DNA of 42,075 nt from assembly GCA_947649625.1 (NCBI GenBank), contig CANSSJ010000014.1, positions 1 through 42,075 of the forward strand. The letters run 5' to 3'. Origin of the DNA: an uncultured Bacillota bacterium (lineage in GTDB: Bacteria > Bacillota > Clostridia > Oscillospirales > Oscillospiraceae). Of the stretch, positions 19,136 to 30,008 are shown in pieces. The notes beneath the pieces are model-generated. The model ran no database searches, was not told where the DNA came from, and worked only from the letters and a program-made list of their open reading frames with translations. How positions within the stretch are numbered: position 1 is the stretch's first letter; each line of letters starts with the position of its first letter. Made by a program: the position numbers and the translations under genes.

Positions 19136-19918
19136 TCAGTTCATTCTTTGACGCACAGCTTCATACAGCAGCACCGCCGCGGCGGCGGAGGCGTTGAGAG
19201 AGTTGATTTTGCCGAACATGGGGATGGATACGGTGAAGTCGCAGTTCTCCTCCACCAGCCGGCCCAGACCGGATCCCTCGCTGCCGATGACGATGGCGGC
19301 GGGGCCCTTCAGGTCGGCCTGGTACAGGGGGGTCGTCCCGCCCATAGTGGCACCAAAGACCCAGACCCCCTCCTCCTTCAGCTCCTTGAGCAGGGCGGGC
19401 AGGTTGGGCACCCGGGCCACGGGGACGTGGGCCACCGCCCCGGCGGAGGTCTTGCCCACGATGGCCGTCAGCCCGGCGGAGCGGCGCTTGGGGATAATCA
19501 CCCCGTGGGCCCCGGCGGCGTCGGCGGTGCGGATGACCGCCCCCAGGTTGTGGGGATCGCTGAGCTCGTCGCACACCACGATCAGGGGCTTCTCCCCCTT
19601 TTCTTTGGCGGCGGCCAGGATGTCGTCCACGCTGGCGTACTCCCGGACGGCGGCCTGAGCGATGACCCCCTGGTGGGAGTGAGTGCGGCTCATACCGTCC
19701 AGCTTGCGCCGGTCGGCGTCCACCACCACGATGCCCTTCTCCCGGGCGGCGGAGGCGATATGGCCCAGGGCGGCGTCGGTCTCTCCTTTGGCGATGAAAA
19801 TTTTGTCGATGGTCACCCCGGCCCGCAGGGCCTCGATGACGGCGTTGCGGCCCTCGATGATGCCGTCGTTCTCTTGCTCCACAGGGGCGGAGCGGCGCAG
19901 AGGGGGGCGTTTGTTCAT
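19136..19918 (-). CDS. rlmB: 23S rRNA (guanosine-2'-O-)-methyltransferase, TrmH/RlmB family
   Basis: EGRNAVIEALRAG, DPHNLGAVIRTADAAGAHGVIIP, IVIGSEGSGL, SIPMFGKINSLNASAAAAVLLYE. Confidence 0.95.
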   Translation of the reverse strand: MNKRPPLRRSAPVEQENDGIIEGRNAVIEALRAGVTIDKIFIAKGETDAALGHIASAAREKGIVVVDADRRKLDGMSRTHSHQGVIAQAAVREYASVDDILAAAKEKGEKPLIVVCDELSDPHNLGAVIRTADAAGAHGVIIPKRRSAGLTAIVGKTSAGAVAHVPVARVPNLPALLKELKEEGVWVFGATMGGTTPLYQADLKGPAAIVIGSEGSGLGRLVEENCDFTVSIPMFGKINSLNASAAAAVLLYEAVRQRMN

Positions 19919-20006
19919 AGGTATCCAGTCCTTCCGGCGTCAAATCACATACAAAATACATTTTACCACATTTGCCCGCCGGTGGGAAGTGATATTTTAA
20001 ATTTAG

Positions 20007-20042
20007 GCCCGCGGACCTGGGGGACGGCCCAAGTCCGCGGGC
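20007..20042 (-). terminator. probable terminator hairpin downstream of spoIVB
   Basis: GCCCGCGGAC/GTCCGCGGGC stem followed on the minus strand by an AT-rich tract. Confidence 0.5.
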
Positions 20043-20048
20043 CCGGGC

Positions 20049-21158
20049 CTATCCAGCCGCCAGCTTTTCTCCCACCGCCTGCTTCAGCATGTTCTCCGCC
20101 AGAATGCCGTAGCCGCGGGTGGGGTCGTTGACCAGCACGTGGGTCACCGCCCCCACCAGCCGCCCGTTTTGCAGGATGGGCGAACCGCTCATCCCCTGGA
20201 CGATGCCGCCGGTGGCGGAGAGCAGGTCCGGGTCGGTGACCTCCACCATCATGCTCCGGGTGCCGTCCCCCGCCGGGTACAGGTGGGTGATCTTAACGTC
20301 GAACTCCTCCACCTCGTCCCCCCGGATGTTGGACAGGATGGTGGCCGGTCCGGTCTCCACCTGGCCGCGGGAGGCCACCTCCACCGGGTCCACCGCATTG
20401 CCCACCGTCTCCCGGGGCATCTGTCCGAAGATCCCCAGATTGGTGTTGGCGTACAGCGTGCCCAGGTCCCGGGTCAGGTCAAACTGGCCGTGGAGCTCGC
20501 CGGGGGCCCCGCTGGCTCCCTTTTTCACCTCGGAAACGCTGGCGGGCATGATGCTGCCCGACTCCAGCGGCATGAGCATGGCGGTATCCACGTCGTTGAT
20601 CCCGTGGCCCAGGGCTCCAAACACGCCGCTGGCCGGGTCATAGAAGGTCATGGTGCCGATGCCCGCCATGGAGTCCCGCAGCCACACCCCCAGCTGGTAG
20701 ACCCCCTGGCTGTTCTCCACCGCCGCCGCAGTCAGCTGGAGCTGCCGCTGGCCCCGGACCGCCTGGATGGTGAGGGGCTCGTCCTCACACCGGGCCACCA
20801 GGGCCTGGACCTCCTCGATGGTGTCCACCTCGCCGCCGTTGATGTGAGTGATCACGTCCCCCGTTTTCAGCCCGCAGTCCCGGCCGGGATAGGAGGCGCC
20901 GTCCTCCGTCTCCACCGGGGACAGGCCCACCACCAGCACGCCGTCAGAAAACAGTTTGATGCCCACCGCCTTGCCCAGCGGGATCACGGTCCGGGCGGCC
21001 GCCGGCTGGGCCGCCGTGGGGAACGCCGCCGGAGCGGAGGCCGTCACGGCGGCGGCTTCGGCCCGGCGTCCCGCCAGGGACAGGGACAGGCAGACCGCCG
21101 CCCCCAGAACGGCCAGCCAGAGCACCCCCGGGCCTTTTTTCTTTTCTTGTTCCATCAT
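20049..21158 (-). CDS. spoIVB: SpoIVB peptidase
   Basis: PDZ segment (GLKTGDVITHINGGEV), S55 motifs FGALGHGINDVDT and GGIVQGMSGSPILQNGRLVGAVTHVLVNDPTRGYGI; start set at MMEQEKKKGPG. Confidence 0.93.
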   Translation of the reverse strand: MMEQEKKKGPGVLWLAVLGAAVCLSLSLAGRRAEAAAVTASAPAAFPTAAQPAAARTVIPLGKAVGIKLFSDGVLVVGLSPVETEDGASYPGRDCGLKTGDVITHINGGEVDTIEEVQALVARCEDEPLTIQAVRGQRQLQLTAAAVENSQGVYQLGVWLRDSMAGIGTMTFYDPASGVFGALGHGINDVDTAMLMPLESGSIMPASVSEVKKGASGAPGELHGQFDLTRDLGTLYANTNLGIFGQMPRETVGNAVDPVEVASRGQVETGPATILSNIRGDEVEEFDVKITHLYPAGDGTRSMMVEVTDPDLLSATGGIVQGMSGSPILQNGRLVGAVTHVLVNDPTRGYGILAENMLKQAVGEKLAAG

Positions 21159-21184
21159 TCCACCCCCTTGCCGAAAATAAAAAA

Positions 21185-21209
21185 GCGGACGGACATCGAG
21201 ACCGTCCGC
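21185..21209 (-). terminator. intrinsic terminator of the ArsC/Spx-like gene
   Basis: GCGGACGG/CCGTCCGC stem followed by T-tract on the minus strand. Confidence 0.75.
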
Positions 21210-21255
21210 CCTCTCATTATGGCCGGAGATTTCATGATTCAACCGTGGGGAGAAA

Positions 21256-21603
21256 TTACAGCTTTTCCTCCCATTCACCCTGACGGAAACCAATGAGCAC
21301 AAAGTCATTTCCTGCCAGTATGGGCCGCTTGACCAGCATCCCGTCGGAGGCCAGCAGCGCCAGCTGCTCCTCCTCGTCCATGGCGGGCAGCCGGTCTTTC
21401 AGGCCCAGCTCCCGGTACTGGATGCCGGAGGTGTTGAAAAATTTTTTTAACGGCAGGCCGCTGGCTTTCCACCAGGCCCGCAGCTCGTCAGCGGTGGGGT
21501 TTTCCTCCTTGATGTGCCGCGCCGTGTAGGAAGCGCCCCGCTCGTCCAGGAATTTTTTGGCCTTCTGGCAGGTCGTGCATTTGGGGTACCATAGAAACAG
21601 CAT
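21256..21603 (-). CDS. ArsC/Spx family protein
   Basis: LFLWYPKCTTCQKAKKFLDERG (CxxC), FFNTSG, KRPIL; start set at MLFLWYP. Confidence 0.88.
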   Translation of the reverse strand: MLFLWYPKCTTCQKAKKFLDERGASYTARHIKEENPTADELRAWWKASGLPLKKFFNTSGIQYRELGLKDRLPAMDEEEQLALLASDGMLVKRPILAGNDFVLIGFRQGEWEEKL

Positions 21604-21659
21604 TGTGCCACGCTCCTTTTCGTTTTTTCCATCGTACCACATTCTGACAAAAGGCGCAA

Positions 21660-21839
21660 CTATTCCCGGCTCAGCTCATCGGCCAGCATTTTCAGCTCCC
21701 CCAGAGTGGACACGGTGATTTCGCTCTCCAGCAGTCTCAGCTGGGCCCTGGCAGGCATCTGGTCCCAGTAGGACAGCAGGGCGGCGTCGTGGCCCACCAC
21801 GTCCTGGGGCAGGCGGTAGTACTGCTCAAATTGCTCCAT
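21660..21839 (-). CDS. small hypothetical protein (59 aa)
   Basis: MEQFEQYYRLPQDVVGHDAALLSYWDQMPARAQLRLLESEITVSTLGELKMLADELSRE; RBS-like GGGAGAGG upstream. Confidence 0.65.
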   Translation of the reverse strand: MEQFEQYYRLPQDVVGHDAALLSYWDQMPARAQLRLLESEITVSTLGELKMLADELSRE

Positions 21840-21897
21840 AGACCTCTCCCTCCTCCGCTCCAGTTTGCCCGGAGGCGGGCGGTCCCATACGCGGGAG

Positions 21898-21932
21898 GAA
21901 AAAAGGACAGCCCTGTATGCGGGCTGTCCTGT
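21898..21932 (-). terminator. intrinsic terminator of the LysR gene
   Basis: GGACAGCCC/GGGCTGTCC stem then TTTTTT on the minus strand. Confidence 0.85.
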
Positions 21933-22864
21933 CATTCCGGTTTGTAATCAAAGCGGCTGTAAAAATTTTTGATCAGGTCGATAAAGGCCCGGGCCGCGGG
22001 GGAGAGGAAACCGTTTTTCTTGTAGACCACCGCCAGCGGGCAGGTGAGGGGCGGCTCGCCCAGGGTGAAGCAGGCCAGCCGGTCCAGGTAGGGGGTGCGG
22101 GAGACGCCACTCTCCTGCAAAAAGGCGAAGCCCAGCTTCTCGGCCGCCAGATTGATGGCGGTGGTGGTGTTGGTGGTGATAAGCAGGTTCTGAGGCTCCA
22201 CGCTGTGGACCGAAAAGGTGTTGTACAGCAGCTTGGACAGCCGCCACTCCGGGGGCAGGATCATAACCCGCTCGTGCTCCAGCAGCCGCAGATCAGGGAA
22301 GGGCTTCGGGTCGCCGTAGGCGCTGTCCCGGCCCTGGAGAAGGGGGTGGTCCCGGTGGCAGACCAGGAAGATCCGCTCCCGCATCACCGGCTCATAGGTC
22401 AGCTCGGTGAGGTTGTCGGGGGGCTGCATCACACAGAAGTCGATGACGTTGGCCTCCGCCAGCTCTCCCAGCTCGGGCACCGGAGCCTCGTGGAGGACCA
22501 CTTGAACGTCGGGGTACTGCCCCTCGAACAGGGGCAGTATGTCGGGCAGGAGGGTGGACCCCCGCCAGGGGGATACCCCGATATGGAGCACCGGCCGCTT
22601 CCTGTCCCGCAGGTCCCGCAGGTCGCTGACCAGCTGCCGGTCCAGAAAGCTCTGCCGCTCCAGATAGGCGTGGAACAGCTCCCCCGCCGGGGTGAGCCGC
22701 AGGGGGGAGTGGGAGCGGTCCAGCAGGACCACCCCCAGGCTGTTTTCCAGCTTGGCCAGGTACTGGCTCAGGTAGGGCTGGGAGAGATACAGCCGCTCCG
22801 CCGCCCGGGAGATGCTCCGCTCCTTGACGATGGTGAGGAAGTAGTCCGGGTTTTTGACGAACAT
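21932..22864 (-). CDS. LysR family transcriptional regulator
   Basis: N-terminal HTH (ISRAAERLYLSQPYLSQYLAKLENSLGVVLLDRS) plus substrate-binding domain. Confidence 0.93.
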   Translation of the reverse strand: MFVKNPDYFLTIVKERSISRAAERLYLSQPYLSQYLAKLENSLGVVLLDRSHSPLRLTPAGELFHAYLERQSFLDRQLVSDLRDLRDRKRPVLHIGVSPWRGSTLLPDILPLFEGQYPDVQVVLHEAPVPELGELAEANVIDFCVMQPPDNLTELTYEPVMRERIFLVCHRDHPLLQGRDSAYGDPKPFPDLRLLEHERVMILPPEWRLSKLLYNTFSVHSVEPQNLLITTNTTTAINLAAEKLGFAFLQESGVSRTPYLDRLACFTLGEPPLTCPLAVVYKKNGFLSPAARAFIDLIKNFYSRFDYKPE

Positions 22865-22871
22865 GGCCCGC

Positions 22872-23210
22872 TCAGCCCGGAGGCCAGGTCATGTCCCGGC
22901 CGGCCAGGACGTGGAAGTGGAGATGGGGCACGCTCTGCCCCGCCTGCTCCCCGATGTTGGACACCACCCGGTAGCTGTCCAGACTCAGCTTTTTGGCCTG
23001 CTGAGCGATCACCGTGAAGATGTGGGCCACCACAGCGGCGTTGTCTCCGTCCACCTCGGCCACCGAGCCGATGTGGGCCTTGGGGATCACCAGAAAGTGG
23101 GTGGGCGCCTGGGGGTCGATGTCGTAAAAGGCCAGACACATCTCGTCCTCGTAGACCTTGTTGGACGGAATCTCCCCGGCGGCGATCTTGCAGAATAAAC
23201 AGTCGGACAT
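22872..23210 (-). CDS. HIT family protein
   Basis: CLFCKIAAGEIPSNKVYEDE...PTHFLVIPKAHI...HLHFHVLAGRDM (HxHxH). Confidence 0.95.
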   Translation of the reverse strand: MSDCLFCKIAAGEIPSNKVYEDEMCLAFYDIDPQAPTHFLVIPKAHIGSVAEVDGDNAAVVAHIFTVIAQQAKKLSLDSYRVVSNIGEQAGQSVPHLHFHVLAGRDMTWPPG

Positions 23211-23279
23211 TGGGAAACCTCCTTCGTTTGTCGGTATCTCCATTGTACCCGATTTTTCGGAAATTTCAAGAGCATAATA

Positions 23280-23350
23280 AACCCCAGGGGAGGCACCCCC
23301 TGGGGTCTTTTTTGCATGTGCGCCGTGAATACTCTAACCAGCTTCCGGCT
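23280..23350 (-). ncRNA. candidate orphan antitoxin RNA (RNA II-like), predicted extent
   Basis: Minus promoter TTGCGC-N17-TATAAT (23357-23385) followed by a short run to the hairpin ACCCCAGGGG/CCCCTGGGGT (23281-23306); aligns with the second unit at 23606-23716. Confidence 0.5.
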
Positions 23351-23356
23351 GTGTTC

Positions 23357-23385
23357 ATTATACCACAGCCCTCTGATATGCGCAA
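23357..23385 (-). promoter_or_regulatory. promoter of orphan antitoxin-like RNA
   Basis: TTGCGC-N17-TATAAT with extended -10 TGG on the minus strand. Confidence 0.75.
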
Positions 23386-23411
23386 GAGGGAATTTTATAA
23401 TCCAAAGTCCG

Positions 23412-23440
23412 TTGCGAAGGCTGTCGAAAGCTGGTATAAT
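23412..23440 (+). promoter_or_regulatory. promoter of the toxin mRNA (RNA I-like)
   Basis: TTGCGA-N17-TATAAT with extended -10 TGG. Confidence 0.8.
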
Positions 23441-23478
23441 CATTTTGCTGCCCCACCCTATACTGGCAACAGAAGGGG

Positions 23479-23511
23479 GTGAGCACATGGCAATCCTGAT
23501 TAGCTTCTTAG
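23479..23511 (+). repeat. direct repeats DRa/DRb, copy 1 (toxin SD/start region)
   Basis: GTGAGCACATGGC (23479-23491) and TTAGCTTCTTAG (23500-23511), both exactly repeated at 23648-23678. Confidence 0.9.
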
Positions 23512-23585
23512 TGTCGGTCGCAGCAGGTATAGCCGCCTACTACATCTGCAAGTGGCTTGACCGACATGACCGCAGGGAGCAGTAA
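23487..23585 (+). CDS. Fst-like small hydrophobic toxin peptide (32 aa)
   Basis: MAILISFLVSVAAGIAAYYICKWLDRHDRREQ: one TM segment with Gly, WLD motif and charged tail as in Fst; strong SD AGGGGGTG; own promoter and terminator. Confidence 0.75.
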   Translation: MAILISFLVSVAAGIAAYYICKWLDRHDRREQ

Positions 23586-23604
23586 GCCCACCCCAGCAAG
23601 GTTT

Positions 23605-23647
23605 GACCCCCGGAGAGCGCCTATCTCTCCGGGGGTCTGCCTTTTTT
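23605..23647. terminator. toxin mRNA terminator, probably shared with the counter-transcript
   Basis: Perfect 13-bp stem GACCCCCGGAGAG/CTCTCCGGGGGTC followed by TTTTTT on the plus strand. Confidence 0.85.
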
Positions 23648-23680
23648 GTGAGCACATGGCTTCTGTTTAGCTTCTTAGCC
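23606..23680 (-). ncRNA. candidate antisense antitoxin RNA (RNA II-like), predicted extent
   Basis: Minus promoter TTGCAT-N18-TATAAT at 23687-23716; its first ~35 nt are complementary to the toxin SD/start region through two exact repeats; runs into the shared hairpin. Confidence 0.7.
23648..23678 (+). repeat. direct repeats DRa/DRb, copy 2 (5' end of antitoxin RNA)
   Basis: GTGAGCACATGGC (23648-23660) and TTAGCTTCTTAG (23667-23678). Confidence 0.9.
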
Positions 23681-23686
23681 AAGGCT

Positions 23687-23716
23687 ATTATACCACAGCC
23701 TCCCTAGTATATGCAA
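23687..23716 (-). promoter_or_regulatory. promoter of antitoxin RNA
   Basis: TTGCAT-N18-TATAAT with extended -10 TGG on the minus strand. Confidence 0.75.
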
Positions 23717-23729
23717 GAGGGGATTTTTT

Positions 23730-24827
23730 TCATGGTTCCGCCGAAACCAAACCCTCTAGGGGGATGTCAACGCTGCCGCCCTCGATGCTCACGTTGAGGG
23801 TGCCGCCCTCCAGGCCCTCCAGGGCGGTGATCTCCTCCAGGCGGAAGCCTCGGTTCTGGTCCTGGTCTCCTAACGAACCGCCCAGGTCTGTCAGCGGTAT
23901 GACCTCTCCTTTCCGGGTGGTCAGTGTCATGGTGTCAGAATTGGCCAGCTGGTGCCAGCGGTTGCCGATCCCTCCGCCATACTGCTGCGGGATGGGGGCC
24001 TCGCTTTCCATCTGAATCCGCAGGGTCATGGGGGACAGATAGAGCTCTGTCATCGTAATATTGATACCGTCCAACTGCCCCACGATCTGATTGGGCTGGA
24101 TGCTCCGGCCCATGTCCTGCCAGGTGACAGGAACCTCGCAGGACCAATTACCGGAATAGATTGTGGTCACGGTGGGCTCCGGGTTATACCGGACCAGATC
24201 ACTGTTGTGCAGGGATATCCCGCCAATCTCCCAGTCCGGCTGAATCCCGTTCTCCAGTTCCAGGCGGAACAGCAGGGACAGGTGGTGGTCCAGCGGGTCC
24301 TCATCGTCCAGCACTACTATCCTCCAGCCCCAGCCCCCAACTCCCGGGATGGGCTCCCCCGTCTGATCCAGCAGGTCGGGCACAGATGCCCCCAAGCTGC
24401 CAGCGTTAAAGTCGCAGAAGATATCATCCGCCTCTCTGCCCAGATCCAGCACCGTCCCCTCAGGAGCGGTAAAATCGGCCAGGAGCATGATGGTATACCG
24501 GTCCATCAGCACCTGGGTCACATGGAGCGTGGCCCCATTGTCCTCCACGGTCACGTCTACCGGCACGGCGCCGGGGGCCAGCAGCTCCGCCTGGTTGGGT
24601 CCTGCTCCAAAATAGTCCAACAGCCGCTGGTCTATGCCCGTTACCACGGCGGCGGCGCAGGAAATGACCATCAGCGCGGCGGCAAGTCCGATCACGGTCA
24701 GTTTTTTCAGCTTTTTCATGGGTTTGACCTTCCTTTCCATCTGGAGAAGGCGGTCCAGTCCGGCCTGCTCCTGCTCCCGGGTGGGAGCCAGAGCGTCAAA
24801 CATACGGTTCAAGTCACGTGGTTCCAT
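23730..24827 (-). CDS. DUF4179-type membrane-anchored protein, putative anti-sigma factor
   Basis: Short cytosolic N-terminus, TM (LTVIGLAAALMVISCAAAVV), extracellular domain; overlaps the ECF sigma gene by 14 nt. Confidence 0.75.
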   Translation of the reverse strand: MEPRDLNRMFDALAPTREQEQAGLDRLLQMERKVKPMKKLKKLTVIGLAAALMVISCAAAVVTGIDQRLLDYFGAGPNQAELLAPGAVPVDVTVEDNGATLHVTQVLMDRYTIMLLADFTAPEGTVLDLGREADDIFCDFNAGSLGASVPDLLDQTGEPIPGVGGWGWRIVVLDDEDPLDHHLSLLFRLELENGIQPDWEIGGISLHNSDLVRYNPEPTVTTIYSGNWSCEVPVTWQDMGRSIQPNQIVGQLDGINITMTELYLSPMTLRIQMESEAPIPQQYGGGIGNRWHQLANSDTMTLTTRKGEVIPLTDLGGSLGDQDQNRGFRLEEITALEGLEGGTLNVSIEGGSVDIPLEGLVSAEP

Positions 24828-25305
24828 AGCCTTCCGCCTCCAATCGCAATTTCAGTTTCTTTCGCGCCTGGACCAGCCGGGAACGCACGGTGGATGGGTT
24901 TTCCCCCAGCATCTCGGCAATCTCGTCGGTGGTATAGCCCTCATAGTAGTGGAGGAACAGCACCAGCCGGTGCTTCTCCGGCAGGGCGGCCACCTGATCC
25001 CAGACCAGGCCGTCCTCGGGCTGTTCCCAGACCAGGGCATCCAGGGCGGACCCGTCCGCCCGCTCCCTGCGCCACCAGTGTTTGAGCTGATCCCGGCACT
25101 CGTTCCGGGCGGTGACGATGAGCCAGGCTCTCTCGTGCTCCGGATCACGAAAGGCCCCGCCCCGCTCCAGCACCCGGCGAAAGACAGTCTGGGCGGCGTC
25201 CTCGGCGTCGGGCACGTTTTTCATCAGCACCAGGCAGATTTGATACACCAGCTTGAAATGCCGCCGGTAAATTCCTTCGATTTCCTCCCGGCTGTATACG
25301 CCCAT
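24814..25305 (-). CDS. ECF-type RNA polymerase sigma factor
   Basis: YRRHFKLVYQICLVLMKNVPDAEDAAQTVF (region 2) and LPEKHRLVLFLHYYEGYTTDEIAEMLGENPSTVRSRLVQARKKL (region 4). Confidence 0.93.
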   Translation of the reverse strand: MGVYSREEIEGIYRRHFKLVYQICLVLMKNVPDAEDAAQTVFRRVLERGGAFRDPEHERAWLIVTARNECRDQLKHWWRRERADGSALDALVWEQPEDGLVWDQVAALPEKHRLVLFLHYYEGYTTDEIAEMLGENPSTVRSRLVQARKKLKLRLEAEGYGTT

Positions 25306-25385
25306 CGGCCCCGCCTCCTTTCTGGCCCTCTGTCTGTTACACGATTGGGAAAGGAAAATTGTTGATGGTTTCCCCAAAAAATTTT

Positions 25386-25413
25386 AACCGGCTGGCCATC
25401 CGACCAGCCGGTT
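25386..25413 (-). terminator. intrinsic terminator of the alaS operon
   Basis: AACCGGCTGG/CCAGCCGGTT stem followed by AAAATTTTTT on the minus strand. Confidence 0.8.
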
Positions 25414-25417
25414 GAGT

Positions 25418-25591
25418 TCAGATAAACTGGTTCCGCTCCGGACTGTAGGCGTAGTTCACACCCTCCAGCTTGCGGACAAGTTCGTCACGGTCCGCGTCCA
25501 GATCGTCGCAGAGCGCGTCCAGACTGTCGTAGTCGTCCCGGAGCTTGGTGTTCACATAGCTGAGCAGGATGATCGGGTCCTGAGGAAGCAT
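25418..25591 (-). CDS. DUF4250 domain-containing protein (57 aa; absent from ORF track)
   Basis: MLPQDPIILLSYVNTKLRDDYDSLDALCDDLDADRDELVRKLEGVNYAYSPERNQFI. Confidence 0.88.
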   Translation of the reverse strand: MLPQDPIILLSYVNTKLRDDYDSLDALCDDLDADRDELVRKLEGVNYAYSPERNQFI

Positions 25592-25603
25592 CAAAACCCC
25601 TCC

Positions 25604-28357
<2,754 letters not shown>

Positions 28358-28376
28358 GGTGATTACCTCCAAAAAA

Positions 28377-28862
28377 TTAGTTTTCTTCAAAAATAATTAA
28401 ATGCTCACTGGTGCGGTAGTCCACCAGCCGCCAGAGCTCCTCCCGCAGGGAGGAGGGGGTGAAGGATTCAAACCGGACGCCGTTGGAAAACGCCAGAGTC
28501 AGGTCCCCCAGGGGGGAGGTGCGGCAGGCGGTGACGGTGCTGCCCGCCATGGTTTGGGAAATCTCCGGGGCCAGGGCGTCGTAGAGGCTGCCCGCCTCCG
28601 GGGGCCTGCCCACCAGGTCATATTCCCAGTCCTCGCCCACCCGGTCCGGGGCGAAGGGCTCGTAGATGTCCCGGGAGGCCAGGACGATCCGCCCGTTGCG
28701 GACAAAGCGCCACTGGGTCTGGAGGTGGATGGAGTAAGTGGGCATGTTCCGATGCTGTCCTGTACGGGGGGAGGTCCAGTCCATCTCCGGTCCCAGGTTG
28801 AGGCACAGCATATCCACCGCCCGGCTCAGACTGTGAAAGGGGGCTCCGATCAGACGTTCCAT
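28377..28862 (-). CDS. hypothetical protein (161 aa)
   Basis: MERLIGAPFHSLSRAVDMLCLNLGPEM...; in operon context between the next gene and alaS. Confidence 0.7.
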   Translation of the reverse strand: MERLIGAPFHSLSRAVDMLCLNLGPEMDWTSPRTGQHRNMPTYSIHLQTQWRFVRNGRIVLASRDIYEPFAPDRVGEDWEYDLVGRPPEAGSLYDALAPEISQTMAGSTVTACRTSPLGDLTLAFSNGVRFESFTPSSLREELWRLVDYRTSEHLIIFEEN

Positions 28863-28866
28863 CCGC

Positions 28867-29565
28867 CTACCCTCCGCCGGAGCGTTTGGCGCTCTCCGAA
28901 CCCAGCTCCAGCCAATAATTTCGGTAGGGCTCGATGATGAGGGCAAATGTGCCCGCTACAAACCGCTCCAGGTCGGACACCCGGGCGGGGGTGACGGGAT
29001 ATCCCTCCTTGTTGAACCGCTGGGCGCTCTCGGGGGTGAGGAAGCAGCGCACCGCCTCATAGCCCTCCCGCTTGAGGGTGGCAAAGCCGAACCGTTCCCC
29101 CTTTTTCCCGGTCCTGGGCAGCTCCCCCAGGAACCAGACAGTCTTGGGGGCCATCAGTTCCCGGGCCTTCTCCGGGGGCATGGCGCCCCGGGCGGCGGCG
29201 TAGAGGATGCAGAAGCTGTCCACCACGTCCCGCAGAGGCTCCAGGTCCCCTTTGGTAAGGACAAAGTCCATCTGATTCCCGGCCAGCCCATAGACCACCA
29301 GGGCCTCATAGCCCGCCTGCTGGAGCACTGTGTCCAGCCCCATCCCCAGGACGGCCTGACAGGGGCCGGAATTCTCCCCGGTGAGCCCAAGCGCGGCGGC
29401 GGCCTTCTCATAGCCCGCCTGAGTGACGCACAGGTGGAGGGCTCCGTCGATCAGGGGGGAGCCCCCCTTCACACAGAGGCCCACCGTCCGGTCCAGCTGC
29501 TCGAACAGGTCCAGCTGTTCCGGCGTGGTGTTGGAGGTATAACGGCTGTCTGTTTCTGAAATCAT
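28867..29565 (-). CDS. hypothetical protein with possible SseB-like C-terminal segment
   Basis: 232-aa ORF; C-terminal FLTPESAQRFNKEGYPVTPARVSDLERFVAGTFALIIEPY. Confidence 0.7.
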   Translation of the reverse strand: MISETDSRYTSNTTPEQLDLFEQLDRTVGLCVKGGSPLIDGALHLCVTQAGYEKAAAALGLTGENSGPCQAVLGMGLDTVLQQAGYEALVVYGLAGNQMDFVLTKGDLEPLRDVVDSFCILYAAARGAMPPEKARELMAPKTVWFLGELPRTGKKGERFGFATLKREGYEAVRCFLTPESAQRFNKEGYPVTPARVSDLERFVAGTFALIIEPYRNYWLELGSESAKRSGGG

Positions 29566-29582
29566 TCCCTCATTGCCCTTCC

Positions 29583-30008
29583 TTACTGCACCTTGACCTC
29601 AATGCCCATCAGCTCCATATCGGTGCTGTAGGCGATGCGGTAGATGACGGATTTTTTTTCATGCTTGCAGTACAGCACCGCCGTGCCGTACTCCTCGCCG
29701 GTGTCCTTGAGCTTCTGGCCGGTGGCCATGGCCTCGTCCTCCTTGGAGTAGGCTCCGGCCTTCTCCAGCCGCTCGGCCATGTAGCCCTGGATGGCTTCGG
29801 GGCTGGAGGTCTCCCGGGCGTCGTCCCGGAGCAGGTCATAGACCTCCTGCCAGTCCCCGGAGTTGAGCATGGAGACTACCTCCCGGCCCTGTTCCAGCAC
29901 GGCCGTCTTCTCCATTCCATCCGGGAGGGGGTTGCCTGATACCTTACAGCCGGCCAGCAGGCATACCGCTGACAGCGCGGTCAGCAGCAGCGCAATTTTC
30001 TTCCTCAT
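29583..30008 (-). CDS. DUF3887-like lipoprotein
   Basis: Lipobox (MRKKIALLLTALSAVCLLAGCKVSG) and NSGDWQEVYDLLRDD...YCKHEKKSVIYRIAYSTDMELMGIEVK. Confidence 0.8.
   Translation of the reverse strand: MRKKIALLLTALSAVCLLAGCKVSGNPLPDGMEKTAVLEQGREVVSMLNSGDWQEVYDLLRDDARETSSPEAIQGYMAERLEKAGAYSKEDEAMATGQKLKDTGEEYGTAVLYCKHEKKSVIYRIAYSTDMELMGIEVKVQ

Noticed and set aside
23648-23680. Apparent truncated second toxin gene (ATGGCTTCTGTTTAG...)
   Set aside because: It stops after four codons, and its identity with the toxin start is confined to two exact blocks at the 5' end of the opposing RNA. That is better explained as antitoxin DRa/DRb repeats than as a pseudogene.
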